Assembly: GCF_030272615.1 (NCBI RefSeq)
Contig: NC_081408.1
Span: forward strand, 337,870,793-337,934,792
Length of the DNA stretch: 64,000 bases
Reading direction: 5' to 3'
DNA from: Cryptomeria japonica
Taxonomy: Eukaryota; Streptophyta; Pinopsida; Cupressales; Cupressaceae
Under the pieces are notes generated by a model that did no database searches, was not told the origin of the DNA, and saw nothing but the letters and a program-made list of their open reading frames with translations. The stretch's first letter is position 1; each line of letters begins with the position of its first letter. The position numbers and the translations under genes are program-made. Of this stretch, positions 1-10,400 are shown in pieces.

Positions 1-724
1 ATAGATTGTAGTAACTAGCAAAGCTTGTAATGGCATATCCATGCTCATAGGCCTCAGACAATAAACAAGAGCTTCTTTACAAAACCGGCTATTCTTGAAG
101 CAAAGGAGAGATAGAGATTAATATATCAAAGTAACAGCTATAGCCCGAGATCATGCACAGAAGGCTCATATCTGGAAATTTATTTATTTAAAAACCCTAT
201 GCATGCATGGATTGAAAATGAAAATCTTTTGGCAAATGACAAGATTGATGAAAAGAGAAGCATACCCAATCAATAAACTTCATGTTTAATGTCTAGTTCA
301 GGTTTCAAAGCCTCATATGAAGCCCTACTTCGAGCTCTCAAGCAAGCATGACAATCAATTTTCCCATGAAGTTTCTCAAACAAAAAGTGTTTGAATGAAT
401 ATTTTTTAGGGTTTGAAAACCCTTTTTCTTCACTTAAGTCTTCTTTTAGAAAATAATCTTTTGCATATATGATGACTCAACCATAGGGTGGCTTTAAAAC
501 CCTTAAGTCTTTTAAGACTTAATTTTTGTAAAAGATGCTTTTCCCTTATCTTTTATAATAATTAATTGATATATTAATATTGGCTAATAAAAATAACAAA
601 TCATGAGCCAATATTAACATAGTAATTAATTATTATTATTAATTATTTTTACACACACATATAGGAATATTGTTTTTAATATCCTTATATATATGTGTGA
701 AGGTAATTAATATTTAGCATCTTG
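1..724. other. Unassigned AT-rich flank left of E1
   Basis: No reading frame, RNA gene or recognisable element domain is visible here. The stretch is AT-rich with short runs of TAAT/ATTA and several short inverted repeats. It is the target into which E1 inserted, and continues on the other side of E1 at 14808. It may itself be an eroded repeat, but I cannot name one. Confidence 0.6.
652..699. repeat. Imperfect hairpin (inverted repeat)
   Basis: A CACACATATA-GGAATATT arm is followed after a short T-rich spacer by AATATCC and TATATATGTGTG, its approximate reverse complement. It could fold as a stem-loop or be the remnant of a small MITE-like element. No target duplication was seen around it. 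Confidence 0.45.
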
Positions 725-729
725 ATAGG
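725..729. repeat. E1 target-site duplication, left copy (ATAGG)
   Basis: ATAGG directly precedes the first base of the E1 5' LTR and recurs right after the 3' LTR at 14808-14812. A 5-bp duplication is the usual product of retroviral-type integrases, so this pair fixes the outer borders of E1. Confidence 0.85.
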
Positions 730-1699
730 TGGACACTTAAAAATAATTATTTTAATTATTTTTAATTCCTCGCATAATTAATTAATTAATTATGTTAATT
801 CAAATTCCTCTCAATATTAATTAAATATAATTAATATTGTCACTATAGCATATGATTGATTTATTTAATAAATCAATCCCTTTCTTTATTCTTCTAAAAA
901 AAATCAAATCCTCACAAATCTTCCTCTTAGCTAATTAATTTCAAATCATCTTCTTAATTAATTCTTCTAGAAACTCCCTAAACTCACTTAACATTATTCT
1001 TCTAATTTTTTATTCCCCCCACTCATTCTCTCTCCTAGTAAAATTCTCCTACAAATATTAATCCCACCTAACATTTCCTCTAATCCCTCTCCTAATGAGT
1101 CATTAATGGTTAATCATCATGATTAGCCACAAAGTCAACTCTTTGTCTTTTTCATCCAACCACTAGCTTTAAATGCTCTTTTCCTAGGTCAATGTAAGAT
1201 TTTCGAAATCACACATTCCTCTAAGCATCCCCTCTCCCAAGGAATTTTTAATTCCTTTTTATTCCTCCTCTCTTGGAGCTTGTGTGAGCTCACAAGTAAA
1301 TCTTAGCCCTTCATCTTGAATCCATCCTAGCCATCCATTTTTCTTTCCTCTTCCTATAAATGGGGCTCCATCCCTTCATTCAAAACATCTTGAAATCCAG
1401 TAAGCTTATGCTGCCCTTTTGAGCCCAGGAAATCATCTTGGCAACTTGATCATCTCATCCTTAGCATTTTTCAAATCCATTCCATTTGTGCACAACATTG
1501 GAGAGCCATCCACATCCAGCAATCAAAGGAGCATATTAAGTGAAGCATTATCAAGGGGTGCCTTCACTTCATCAAGCTCAATCTGAAGGAGAAGGTAAAA
1601 TAGCAAGGTGAAATGGTCTTTTCATTCTATTTTAGCATTTTACATGTTTATTTGCTAGGTTTTGATCATTTGACCTTCAAATCTATTTTTTCCTCTTCA
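730..1699 (+). repeat. E1 5' LTR (970 bp)
   Basis: Starts TGGACACTT and ends TCTTCA. It matches 13725-14807 throughout, except that it lacks about 110 bp present in the 3' LTR (breakpoint near 1268) and the TGTAGACAC start has become TGGACAC. Its first 200 bases contain several AT-rich palindromes (near 776, 813 and 852-877), which could form hairpins in the U3 part. Confidence 0.93.
1355..1361 (+). promoter_or_regulatory. TATA box in E1 5' LTR
   Basis: TATAAAT lies in a CT-rich context about 340 bp before the LTR end, and the equivalent TATAAATA is at 14463-14470 in the 3' LTR. Position and sequence suit the RNA polymerase II core promoter of the element, which would place the U3/R border about 30 bp downstream. 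Transcription start is inferred only. Confidence 0.6.
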
Positions 1700-1702
1700 T
1701 TT

Positions 1703-1722
1703 TGGCATGCCCGGTGGGATCC
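1703..1722 (+). other. E1 primer-binding site
   Basis: TGGCATGCCCGGTGGGATCC starts three bases after the 5' LTR. TGG pairs with the universal CCA tail of a tRNA, and the position is correct for minus-strand priming. It is not the initiator-Met type used by the Copia elements here; I could not decide which tRNA it matches. Confidence 0.7.
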
Positions 1723-2004
1723 ACGTCCCTAAGAACTAATGTTGTTGTGTTTTTAGGTTTTTGTGAGTTGTGAGACATAGGTTCCAGAATAGTGCGACTG
1801 CAGGAAAAAAAATAAAAAATAAAATATATATATATATCTTTTTCGCAAGTTCCTGAATTGCGGCTCTGCATTTCTGCGTGACAGCTCCTCCTTATTTTGT
1901 TTTGTTTCTTTTTTTTTTTTATATTTCTGTTTCTGTTGTAGCACGACAACTTTGTTATCTGATTTGTTATTTGATTTGTTGTCTGCTCTATTTTAGTATA
2001 ATCT

Positions 2005-2375
2005 GTGTGAAAGTAGGAGAGTATGCTCTTGTCTATATAGACAATCAGAAATCCAGACCTTTCACTTTTCTATTCTATTTAGCACGACTATATGCTCTGA
2101 CCGTAGGAAAGTGTGAAAATAGGAGAGTATGCTCTTGTCTATCTAGACAATCAGAAATCCAGACCATTGACACTTTTCTATCTGTGTAGTGCTACTGTCT
2201 GCTCTGTTAATTTGTCTAAAAATTTTAGGCACTAATTGTAGTCTGCATTTTATTTATTTATTTCCTGTTATCTGCTCTATTTAAATATAATCTATTCGCC
2301 CGCAGGAAAGTGTGAAAGTAGGAGAGTATGCTCTTATCTATCTAGACAATTAGAAATCCGGACCTTTGACATTTT
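2005..2375 (+). repeat. Dispersed repeat of about 66 bp, three copies
   Basis: Copies at about 2005-2070, 2112-2177 and 2310-2375 share GTGTGAAAGTAGGAGAGTAT, then a GCTCTTGTCTA / TAGACAATCAGAAATCC core. The core contains an inverted repeat (TGTCTA...TAGACA), so each RNA copy could fold into a short hairpin. A fourth, more diverged copy is at 3161-3228. Confidence 0.85.
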
Positions 2376-2892
2376 TATTTTTCTGTTTAGTGCGACTGTT
2401 TGCTCTATTAAATCTAGGGTCTATTTTGTTAAAAAAAATATTTCGCCATATCTTCTTTATCTTGACTCCATTTTCCTCCAAACTTTACCAGATTCTCCGC
2501 ATTGCCATTTTCCACATTTTCTTCCTTGGGGGCCTTATCTCAAAAATCCACTTTTTGAAGCCCAAAATCCCATATTCCTCTATTTTTAGGGTTTGCCATA
2601 ACTTTTTCCCCTTTTATCCAATCACCTCCAAATTTTTTTCATATTATCCATCTCCAACTTTTGCTTCTTTGTCCCTCTTGGACAAATTTTCCCATTCCTT
2701 CATCTTTCCTCCAAAATCCTCATTTTACGCTTGCCTATCCCTTGGAAAGTGACAAAAACCTAGTCAAACCCCATTTACCCATCAAAACTTCCTTCAAATC
2801 CATATTTGTCATTAGTAAAAAAGTTTTTATTCATGTTTTTTAATTCATTCCCAAAAAATTAAAAAAATTAATATTTTTGTCATTTTGTTGCC

Positions 2893-3057
2893 TTTTGTAG
2901 GACGCTTGTTGAAGACTCTATTTTTCAAACTACTTATCAAGTTGTTTTGTAGGACGCTTTTTAGAGACTCTATTTTTCAAACTACTAATCAAGTTGTTTT
3001 GTAGGACGTTTTTTGAAGACTCTATTTTTCAAACTACTAAGCAAGTGGTTTTGTAGG
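2893..3057 (+). repeat. 52-bp tandem repeat, three copies
   Basis: Units 2893-2944, 2945-2996 and 2997-3048 are exactly 52 bp each and begin TTTTGTAGGACG, with a partial fourth start to 3057. They differ at only a few positions, so the expansion is recent relative to the rest of the leader. Confidence 0.9.
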
Positions 3058-3160
3058 TTGCCTAGCTGATTCAACCAAATATTGTGCATTTATTTAAATT
3101 AGGCACCTAGATATTAATTAAAATGGAATGAATCATTGTCTTATGTGTCTTTAAGAAAAG

Positions 3161-3228
3161 CGTAAACGTAGGAAAGTATGCTCTTGTCTTAATAGACAAT
3201 CAGAAATCCAAACCCTCCAACCTTTTCT
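3161..3228 (+). repeat. Fourth copy of the 66-bp leader repeat
   Basis: Shares the GTAGGAAAGTATGCTCTTGT and AGACAATCAGAAATCC blocks with the copies at 2005-2375, about 0.8 kb away. The separation suggests that the repeat was part of the ancestral leader rather than one local amplification. Confidence 0.75.
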
Positions 3229-4222
3229 TGTTTGATTGTGTGTTTACCTCTAGCGGGCTTGCCCTCCCAACTTGCTCTTTTAGAAGGTAAGAGGGGAACG
3301 ACCCAAGTGAGTACACCTGGACCTGGGGTTCCCAACTCACTATAATAAATAGGCCATTGACTACGAAAGGGTTAATGGTTGGGGCTATATGAGAGTTCAC
3401 TTTCACATTGGGTGCTTAGTAGGATCCTAGAGATCTCAATCATGCTTGCGTGACTACTAAGTTCTTGGTGCTTCATTGGGCTATAGGCCTCAATTTCTCT
3501 TGCGCAACTTCGAAGTGTAGCTCCTAATGAGAAGACTTACTAAACACCTTGTTCATAGTGGCCAAAAACCTTCTAGTCATTGGTGTAGGAGGTCGGACCT
3601 CTGAAGCGGCCCATATTCTTACGGCCCTTAGTAGAGACACAAAGTTCGCCATGAGGAGTTTTCATGGGAATTGATGCTTGGCTGCCCCGAGAAGTGAGTG
3701 TTGTGGAGGGGAGCCAGTGGGGTCAAGCATCTAAGTGTCCACTCTGGGTAAGCGTAGATGGGAAACCAATTGGGATTGAATGACTATTGTCCTTGCCAAC
3801 CTTAAGAATGTTGTATATGAGCATGAGTGTCTTTGATATAATATGCATTTGATCATTGTGTTTGCTTTGTTTGATACATACTTGCCAAGAGTAGACTTAA
3901 AACACATCACTATCCCCAAACACTTTGCAAAAACATTTGTCAAGACACAAACAATTGTCTAAGTCATTACCCACACAAAGTCCAAAATTGCATCAAAACT
4001 TTGTCCGTCCCATTTTTCATAAGCCTAAGAGAGAAGCTAAGAGTCCATCATCTCCATCAACATTTAATTTTGTCCTTTGAAACACCTACTATCGTCCAAA
4101 TCAGGGTGGTCATATCCCTTCATACAACTTGCCATTTAAATAGATCCTTCATGTTCATGCCAAAGACAACCTAGTCATCAAGTTTTCTTCCAAACCATCA
4201 CTACCATACCTTCTTCATCAAT

Positions 4223-4627
4223 CATCCTCAAATTTCTTAAGTCCTTTCATCCTCAAATTTCTTAAGTCCTTTCATCACAAATTTCTTAAGTCCTTTCATC
4301 CTCAAATTTCTTAAATCCTTTCATCACACAACTTTCTTAAATCTTTTCATACTCAAATTTCTTAAGTCCTTTCATCACAAATTTCTTAAGTCTTTTCATC
4401 CTCAAATTTCTTAAATCCTTTCATCACAAATTTATTAAATACTTTCATCCCAAATTTCTTAAGTCCTTTCATCCTCAAATTTCTTAAGTCCTTTCATCTT
4501 CAAATTTCTTAAATCCTTTCATCACAAATTTCTTAAGTCTTTTCATCACAAATTTCTAAAATCCTTCCATCACAAATTTTCTAAGTCATTTCATCACAAT
4601 TTTCCTAAGTCTTTTCATCACAAATAT
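4223..4627 (+). repeat. 24/25-bp tandem array ending at the gag start codon
   Basis: About sixteen copies of a CATCCTCAAATTTCTTAAGT-type unit (24 or 25 bp) run without gaps to within six bases of the gag ATG at 4633. The two variants CATCCTCAAATTT and CATCACAAATTT are interspersed. On the RNA this forms an unstructured, A/U- and C-rich tract with no AUG directly ahead of gag. Confidence 0.92.
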
Positions 4628-4632
4628 CGTGT

Positions 4633-6675
4633 ATGGTCGCAACTCGATCCCAAAAGAAAAAGATGGCTGATCAACAATATGACATGCCAGACATTGGTGT
4701 CCTATATGAAGATCCCACGCAAGATCATACACAAAGTGGGAAACCAAGCGATCAAGATCAAAGCCAAAATCTTGACATGGTTAACCAAGATGAACTTTGT
4801 CCGGAAGTGCAAACTTTCCTAGCAGATTCTTATAACCAAGAGATGATGGAAAAGTTTATTAAAGATAATGCTACTGCACTTCTAAAAACTCTTCTTGAAC
4901 ATGGAGCTCAACTTCCACCTGAATTTAATAGATCCACTCTCATCCAACAACCACAAGGAGACCTCGCTCCCACACAAAGTGTTGCACCTACTATTCAAAC
5001 TCAATCAATTGCAGCCCCATCAATCATCCAAGCCCAATCAATGCCACCCATGGTACCTCCCACCGTGGTCTCCATCCCACCTTCTTCCTCCTTACCATCC
5101 ATACCACTATCAAATCCGATCTCATCCATTCTCCATCAAACTTCTATACCACCTCCTTCTATTCAACCACAAATTTCTATTCCACAAACTTCCCTTCCTC
5201 CCAACAATGTCGCAAATTTTATCCGGGCCATATTCAATCCCATCACAACAGTTGGCGGACCGCAACCAACTATCACTCAAACCCTAGCGACATTGGTCAT
5301 CACATCCCATGTTCCCACCTCCTCATCATATCAATATATTGGTGGTGGTGCACCTTCTTTGGTTCATCCAATTCTTGGGGCAAATGCACTTCATCATTAT
5401 CAAAGCCCACAACAAGACCTCATCAAGGAAATTCAAGACATGAAGAATATCATCAAGGACATGAAACAAAGGACTGATAAAAGGAAAACTTACTCGTTCG
5501 AAGAGTTTTGCCCTTGTCCTTATGACCTGTCTATATCAGTTGCACCATATCCCCCAGTATTTGAGATCCCTAAATTCACCAAGTATGAAGGCAAAGGAGA
5601 CCCCCGCGATCATGTTCGAGAATTCCACATCTTATGACAAGAAGTCTCCTATAGTGACCTTTATCTTCGCAGACTCTTTCCCAAGAGTCTCACGGGAGAC
5701 GCCTTGGCATGGTTCTCATCTTTACCATGAGGTTCCATTGTCTCTTTTCCAGACTTGGTAGAAAAATTTATGGCCCACTATGCATACAACATGGGTAATG
5801 ATGTTTCTATGATGGACTTATGTAATACAAAACAAAGGCTCGGAGAAACCTTCACCAATTTCCTACAAAGATGGCGACATCTTATCAAGAAATTTCAGTG
5901 GGACATGCCAGAACAACATCAAATTGAGCTATTCCAAAAGAACTTAGTGCTTGAACTTTCAAGACCTTTAATATCTCAATGTATCAAATCCTTCCAAAAA
6001 TTGATAGATAAGGGCCTCACCCTCAAACGTGTCTTGTTGGAGGAAGGAACCTTGAAACATTACCAGAAATCAACACAAAGTTCTTCCTCTTATTATAATG
6101 ACAAGCCAAAATTCTGGTCCAAAAATAAAAATGTGCTCAATGATGGTATAACTGATGCAAAGTGGGTCCAAATTGTGGCCGCTCCCCCAAAATCCACCAC
6201 CAACAATCATCAACTCAACAACCAAAATCAATCCCAAAAACCTCACAACAATGTCTCAATCCAGGGACAACCACCTTGATCGAATAACAAGACTCCAAGA
6301 GATTTCACTCCTCTGGCTGAACCTATTGAGGTGGTGTTTCAAAAACTTGTCCAAGCAGGTGTAGTGGTTTTTCCAATCACTCACCCATTTGACCCCAATC
6401 AACCTAAACCGAGATGGTATAATGAAAATGAGTATTGTGAATACCATCGTATCAAGGGACATGATACACGAAAGTGTATGAAACTGAAGATCTACATATA
6501 AGATCTCATTGATAGAGGTGAGATTGAAGTAGCAAATGCAAAACCTGGTAATAACAATGAAAAACTCAAAATTTACTAGGAACCCTTCCCAAATCATGAT
6601 AAAGGAAAAGGCTCATCATCTAATGCAATGGGTTATGACTACGCTAATCACATAATCAGCTTTGATTTTGAGTAG
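4633..6675 (+). pseudogene. E1 gag (broken)
   Basis: Encodes the structural protein that would form the virus-like particle. The ATG at 4633 opens a frame starting MVATRSQKKK, a usual Tat gag opening. A Pro/Ser/Gln-rich linker (about residues 100-230) precedes the capsid-type domain. The capsid part runs over the stops at 5635 and 5728 (visible: TGDALAWFSSLP, FTNFLQRW). A zinc-knuckle-like CEYHRIKGHDTRKC near 6438-6480 has His at the second Cys position, as is usual for Tat elements. In-frame stops lie at 5635, 5728, 6277, 6499 and 6577, all in one frame, so this was one protein of roughly 680 codons. The 6277, 6499 and 6577 stops are one C-to-T step from CGA, CAA and CAG. Confidence 0.88.
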
Positions 6676-7640
6676 GTCACATTGAACCTGCAGACAATAA
6701 TGTCAATGTCATAACCATCCAAGGAGTTAATCCTCCTTCTTCCCAAAGTAGACCAAACCCTACTCGGATAGTCATTCAAGGCGCCATGCCTTCCACCTCC
6801 CATTTCCAGAATGACTGCAATGCAACTACACGCTGATGAAGAGTCACCATCCAAGGAGTCCCTCCCCCACCAAACCCCCCACCCATGTCTTCCACCCGCT
6901 GATATGACCTTCTTGATCAACTTGGGAAGACACCTGCGCAGATCTCCATTTTGGAACTTCTCAAGACTTCCCCAGTCCATAAAGAAATTTTGGAAGAAGC
7001 CCTTCTCCAATCATGCATTCCAGATAACATCAACGCCACCCAATTCCAAGCCCTCATTGGAAACCTTGCTGCCCAGCAACACATTGTATTTAACTCCAAA
7101 GATGCTCCCACAGACAAAGACCATAACAAACCTTTACACATCGAATCTCTCATCCACAAGCACAAGGTCAAACGTATCCCGATAGACGATGGATCTGGGC
7201 TTAATCTGTGTACATAAAAATTAATTAGACAATTGGGACTTTCTGAGGACCTGATAGACACATCAGGAAGGATCACAATAAAGGCATATGATGGTGCAGA
7301 AAGAATTTCAAAGGGCGTGGACACCTTACCTCTTCAAGTGGGCCCCATTACAATTGAAACCCCTTGCCAAGTACCAGATCTTGACCTCCCCTGCAACATT
7401 CTCCTCAGGAGGCCATGGATTCATCCCTTGTAGGCCGTACCCTCCACCTATCACCAATGCATCAAATTCCCCTATAATGGAAGAGATATCACTATCAAAG
7501 GTGATCCCCAACCTTTTCAATATTGCAAACTATTAGAGGGGAAGCATCCGTATCATTGCCCACTAAATAGACCCTCGCCAATGCCTCCATTTGACACATC
7601 AAATGTTGCCTCCACATCATCCCAACCAGATAATCAAATC
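6676..7640 (+). pseudogene. E1 aspartic protease region (broken)
   Basis: Frame changes from that of gag near 6675. A conserved segment ahead of the protease (ISILELLKTSPVHKEIL, about 6940-6990) is typical of Tat pol. The active-site motif IDDGSGLNL lies near 7180-7210, and the C-terminal signature NILLRRPWIH near 7400-7430, where the family has LGRPW. Stops follow at 7215 and 7431. The protease would cut the Gag-Pol precursor. The frame difference from gag may be natural (frameshift expression) or a mutation; this copy alone cannot show which. Confidence 0.8.
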
Positions 7641-8644
7641 AAATTCTTGGACAATGGCTGTGGAGAATATAAATTGGAGGACGTCTTATTGATAGGCAAC
7701 CTCCCTCTCTCTCCTAAGTCATTTGGCAAACCAAAAGAGATAAAAAGGACCCAAAACCAATCATGCAATGCCAAAACACCACCTTCGAGCAATGGGGCCC
7801 AATTGATAATGAGAGCCTCGAAGCAGATATCTCTTCATGGTTGTATCAGGAAGAAGATGAAGATCCAACAAGAATATCCAAATAAATGTACCCAAAAGCA
7901 TCTACCATAGTTGAAAAAATGGGTTACAAAGGACACAGCCTGGGACTAGAGGAGAAAGGAAGAAAAACACCCATAAATCCTATTACAGATACAACAGAGG
8001 CTTGGGGTACACCCCGGTGCCTAAGATTACTATTGCTGATGCCCCTTCTAGTCCTTCTTCAGATATTGAAAGCACTGACAAAGAAGAATTTTATGAAATG
8101 CCTTATGAATATGAGAAAGATATCTTCTTGGATGCTTACATCAATACCATCACCCCTGTAACCCCTCCCACTTCACATGAGCTACATCTTGTCCATCCTG
8201 AACTCATTGACTAGGCCCAACAAGACAAACCCACTTTAGATATCTGCACCAACGATAATGCTCTCATTGCTCTCCTAACAATGCAAAATATGGAAGATTG
8301 TAGCAGAATCGAGGGTATTAAACTACACGAAAAGGGATACTTTGGTAGTCAGGTCAATTCCTTTAGCCACAAAAAAGATAATAAAAGAAAAAGATATGAT
8401 TACCTAGGTGAAAACCTCCCTAAGGTGCCTTTGGATGAACAAGAAATAAAAACAAAGGGCGTATCTAAAAGTGAAAACCTAGAAAAGGCACTTGACGATG
8501 AGGGATTTGACCTCCCTACCATTGGTTACCTTCCACAGGACAAATCAAATTTATTGATAGAAGAAAAAGATAGCATCAACATGGGCACCGAGGTTATTCT
8601 AAAATAATGTGCTCATTGCCAAATCTCTCACAAAAATCGAGAAA
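7641..8644 (+). pseudogene. E1 pol linker between protease and RT
   Basis: Low-complexity, acidic coding remnant without a domain I recognise (visible: KLEDVLLIGNLPLSPKSFG, MEDCSRIEGIKLHEKGYFG). Several stops and frame changes occur. Tat polyproteins usually have a poorly conserved spacer here. It contains a G-patch-like GYKGHSLGLEEKG stretch near 7923-7960, as found after the protease in some retroelements. Confidence 0.6.
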
Positions 8645-9475
8645 CAAGACTTCATCAACTTCCTTACAGAGGTAAAAATCAATTTTGCATGGTCCTATTC
8701 CGATATGTCAGGTTTGGACCCTGCCTTGGTGGTTCACAATCTCGTCGTCCGCCTAGATGCAAAACCTGTAAAATAGAAATTGCGCAAAATGCACCCACAT
8801 ATTGCACTCCTAGTCAAGGCAGAACTTCAAAAGTTGTTAGATGCATAATTTATCAAACCAATAGATTATGCTGAATGGGTCTCCAACATTGTACCTATTG
8901 GCAAACCTGCTGGGGGCATCCGCATCTGCACAGATTTCCGAGATCTAAATATAGCTTGTCTTAAAGATGATTTCCCGCTCCCCAATATAGACATGATTGT
9001 GGACCTTACAATAGGACATGAAATGTTATCGCTAATGGATGGGTTTTCTGGATACAACCAAATTAGGATAGCAAATGAGGATCAACATAAAACTGCAATC
9101 ACAACACCATGGGGTACTTTCTGTTATCGGGTCATGCCTTTTGGTCTCAAAAATGCTAGAGCTACATATCAACGTGTAATGACAACAATTTTTCATGACC
9201 TCTTACACAAAATTATGGAGGACTATGTGGATGATCTGCTAGGCAAATCTAAGACAAGACAAGAACACATTCCCATTCTAAAGCAAATCTTTGAAAGATT
9301 AGAAAAATACAAACTACGGTTGAATCCAAAAAAGTGTGTGTTTGGAGTCACATCGGGAAAACTATTAGGATTCATTGTTTCCCACAGAGGCATCGAGGTC
9401 TATCCTGCAAAAGTAAAAGCTATCATGGAAATGCCTCCACCAAAAACTCTCAGACAACTACGTAGTCTTTAGGGA
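8645..9475 (+). pseudogene. E1 reverse transcriptase (broken)
   Basis: Copies element RNA into DNA. One frame runs across the domain: GLDPALV (about 8710), KLRKMHPHIALLVKAELQKL, GGIRICTDFRDLN (about 8908-8950), LMDGFSGYNQI, FCYRVMPFGLKNA, and the catalytic EDYVDDLLGKS near 9218-9250, with the active-site YVDD intact. The thumb ends LGFIVSHRGIEV. In-frame stops lie near 8777, 8849 and at 9470. RT is the best preserved part of this element. Confidence 0.9.
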
Positions 9476-10030
9476 AAACTCCAGTCTATCAGACGTTTCA
9501 TTTCACAGCTAGCAGACAAGTGCCATCCATTTGCACACCTGTTGCGTAAAGACACAAAATTTAAATGGGATTTCCTATGTTAAAAGGCCTTTAAGAAATT
9601 AAAAGAATATCTAGCATCACCTCCCGTGTTGATGCCTCCTACTCCTGGAAAACCCCTTTATTTTGTATATATGTGCTACTACAGTGGCATTGGGGGCATT
9701 ATTGGCACAAACAGATGATCAAGGGAAGGAACACACCATTTACTACATCAGTCGGATGTTGGTAGGATATGAACTCAATTACACCCCCATTGAAAGAGCA
9801 TGTTTGGCATTAGTGTTTAGCACACAGAAACTACGACACTATATGCTAAATAATAAGACAAAATTAATTGCTAAAATTGATCCACTTCAATATCTCCTGT
9901 CCAAAGCTGCTCTCACTGGCAGAACCGCCAAATGGGTCATGCTCTTAAGCGAGTTTGACATTGAATATGTGGATAGAAAGGCAATCAAAGGGCAAGTCAT
10001 TACAGATCAATTGGCTGAAGCTCCACTTCT
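9476..10030 (+). pseudogene. E1 first RNase H (broken)
   Basis: Removes the RNA strand during reverse transcription. It begins after the RT connection (LRKDTKFKWDF) and changes frame near 9660, from the RT frame to the one used to the end of pol. Recognisable are VALGALLAQ, EHTIYYISR, LNYTPIERACLALVFSTQKLR, all standard Ty3 RNase H blocks. The Asp expected just before the frameshift is obscured by it. Confidence 0.85.
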
Positions 10031-10400
10031 AGGTGACCATCCTCTTCTCATAGAATTACCAGATGAGTTCATTATGACTGTTACCACATCCTCTAGATGG
10101 CAATTGTATTTTGATGTCTACTACACTCAAAATGGATCAGGGGCAGGAATATTATTGGTCACACCTCAAGGAGATGGCATCCCCAAATCATACAAGATAG
10201 CCTTTGCATGTACCAACAACATAGCAGAATACGAGGCCCTCATCATAGGTTTACACTTGGCTATCCACTAGAAAATAAAGGAGTTACAAGTTTATGGTGA
10301 TTCTTAGCTCATTATAAAACAAGTCAATGATGAATACCATACAAAAGATGATAAACTCCTTCCCTACCGTACCATGGTTGAAGATCTTAAACAAAATTTC
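10031..10400 (+). pseudogene. E1 second (archaeal-type) RNase H
   Basis: A second RNase H fold follows the first: WQLYFDVYYTQNGSGAGILL (about 10100-10158), NNIAEYEALIIGLHLA (about 10216-10263) and YGDS near 10293. These place the D-E-D catalytic residues. Stops at 10269 and 10305 interrupt it. Only Tat-lineage Ty3 elements among plant families are known to carry this additional domain between RH and integrase, so it decides the lineage. Confidence 0.85.

Larger units (their letters stand above)
1723..4632 (+). other. E1 long 5' leader (2.9 kb, non-coding)
   Basis: Between primer site and gag there is no frame with recognisable protein character; the frames present are short and T-rich. The stretch holds three separate repeat families (listed individually) and, around 3400-3800, a more GC-balanced single-copy part. 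Long leaders are usual in Tat elements, and some (Ogre) carry an extra ORF1 here, but I see none. Confidence 0.7.

Noticed and set aside
1878-2843. Open frames in the E1 leader as an extra ORF1
   Set aside because: They are short, rich in Phe/Leu/Ser from poly-T tracts, overlap one another and include the non-coding repeats. No domain or codon signal.
4223-4627. Regular short repeats resembling a CRISPR array
   Set aside because: There are no unique spacers; the units abut directly, vary in length by one base and sit in a plant retrotransposon leader. It is a simple tandem repeat.
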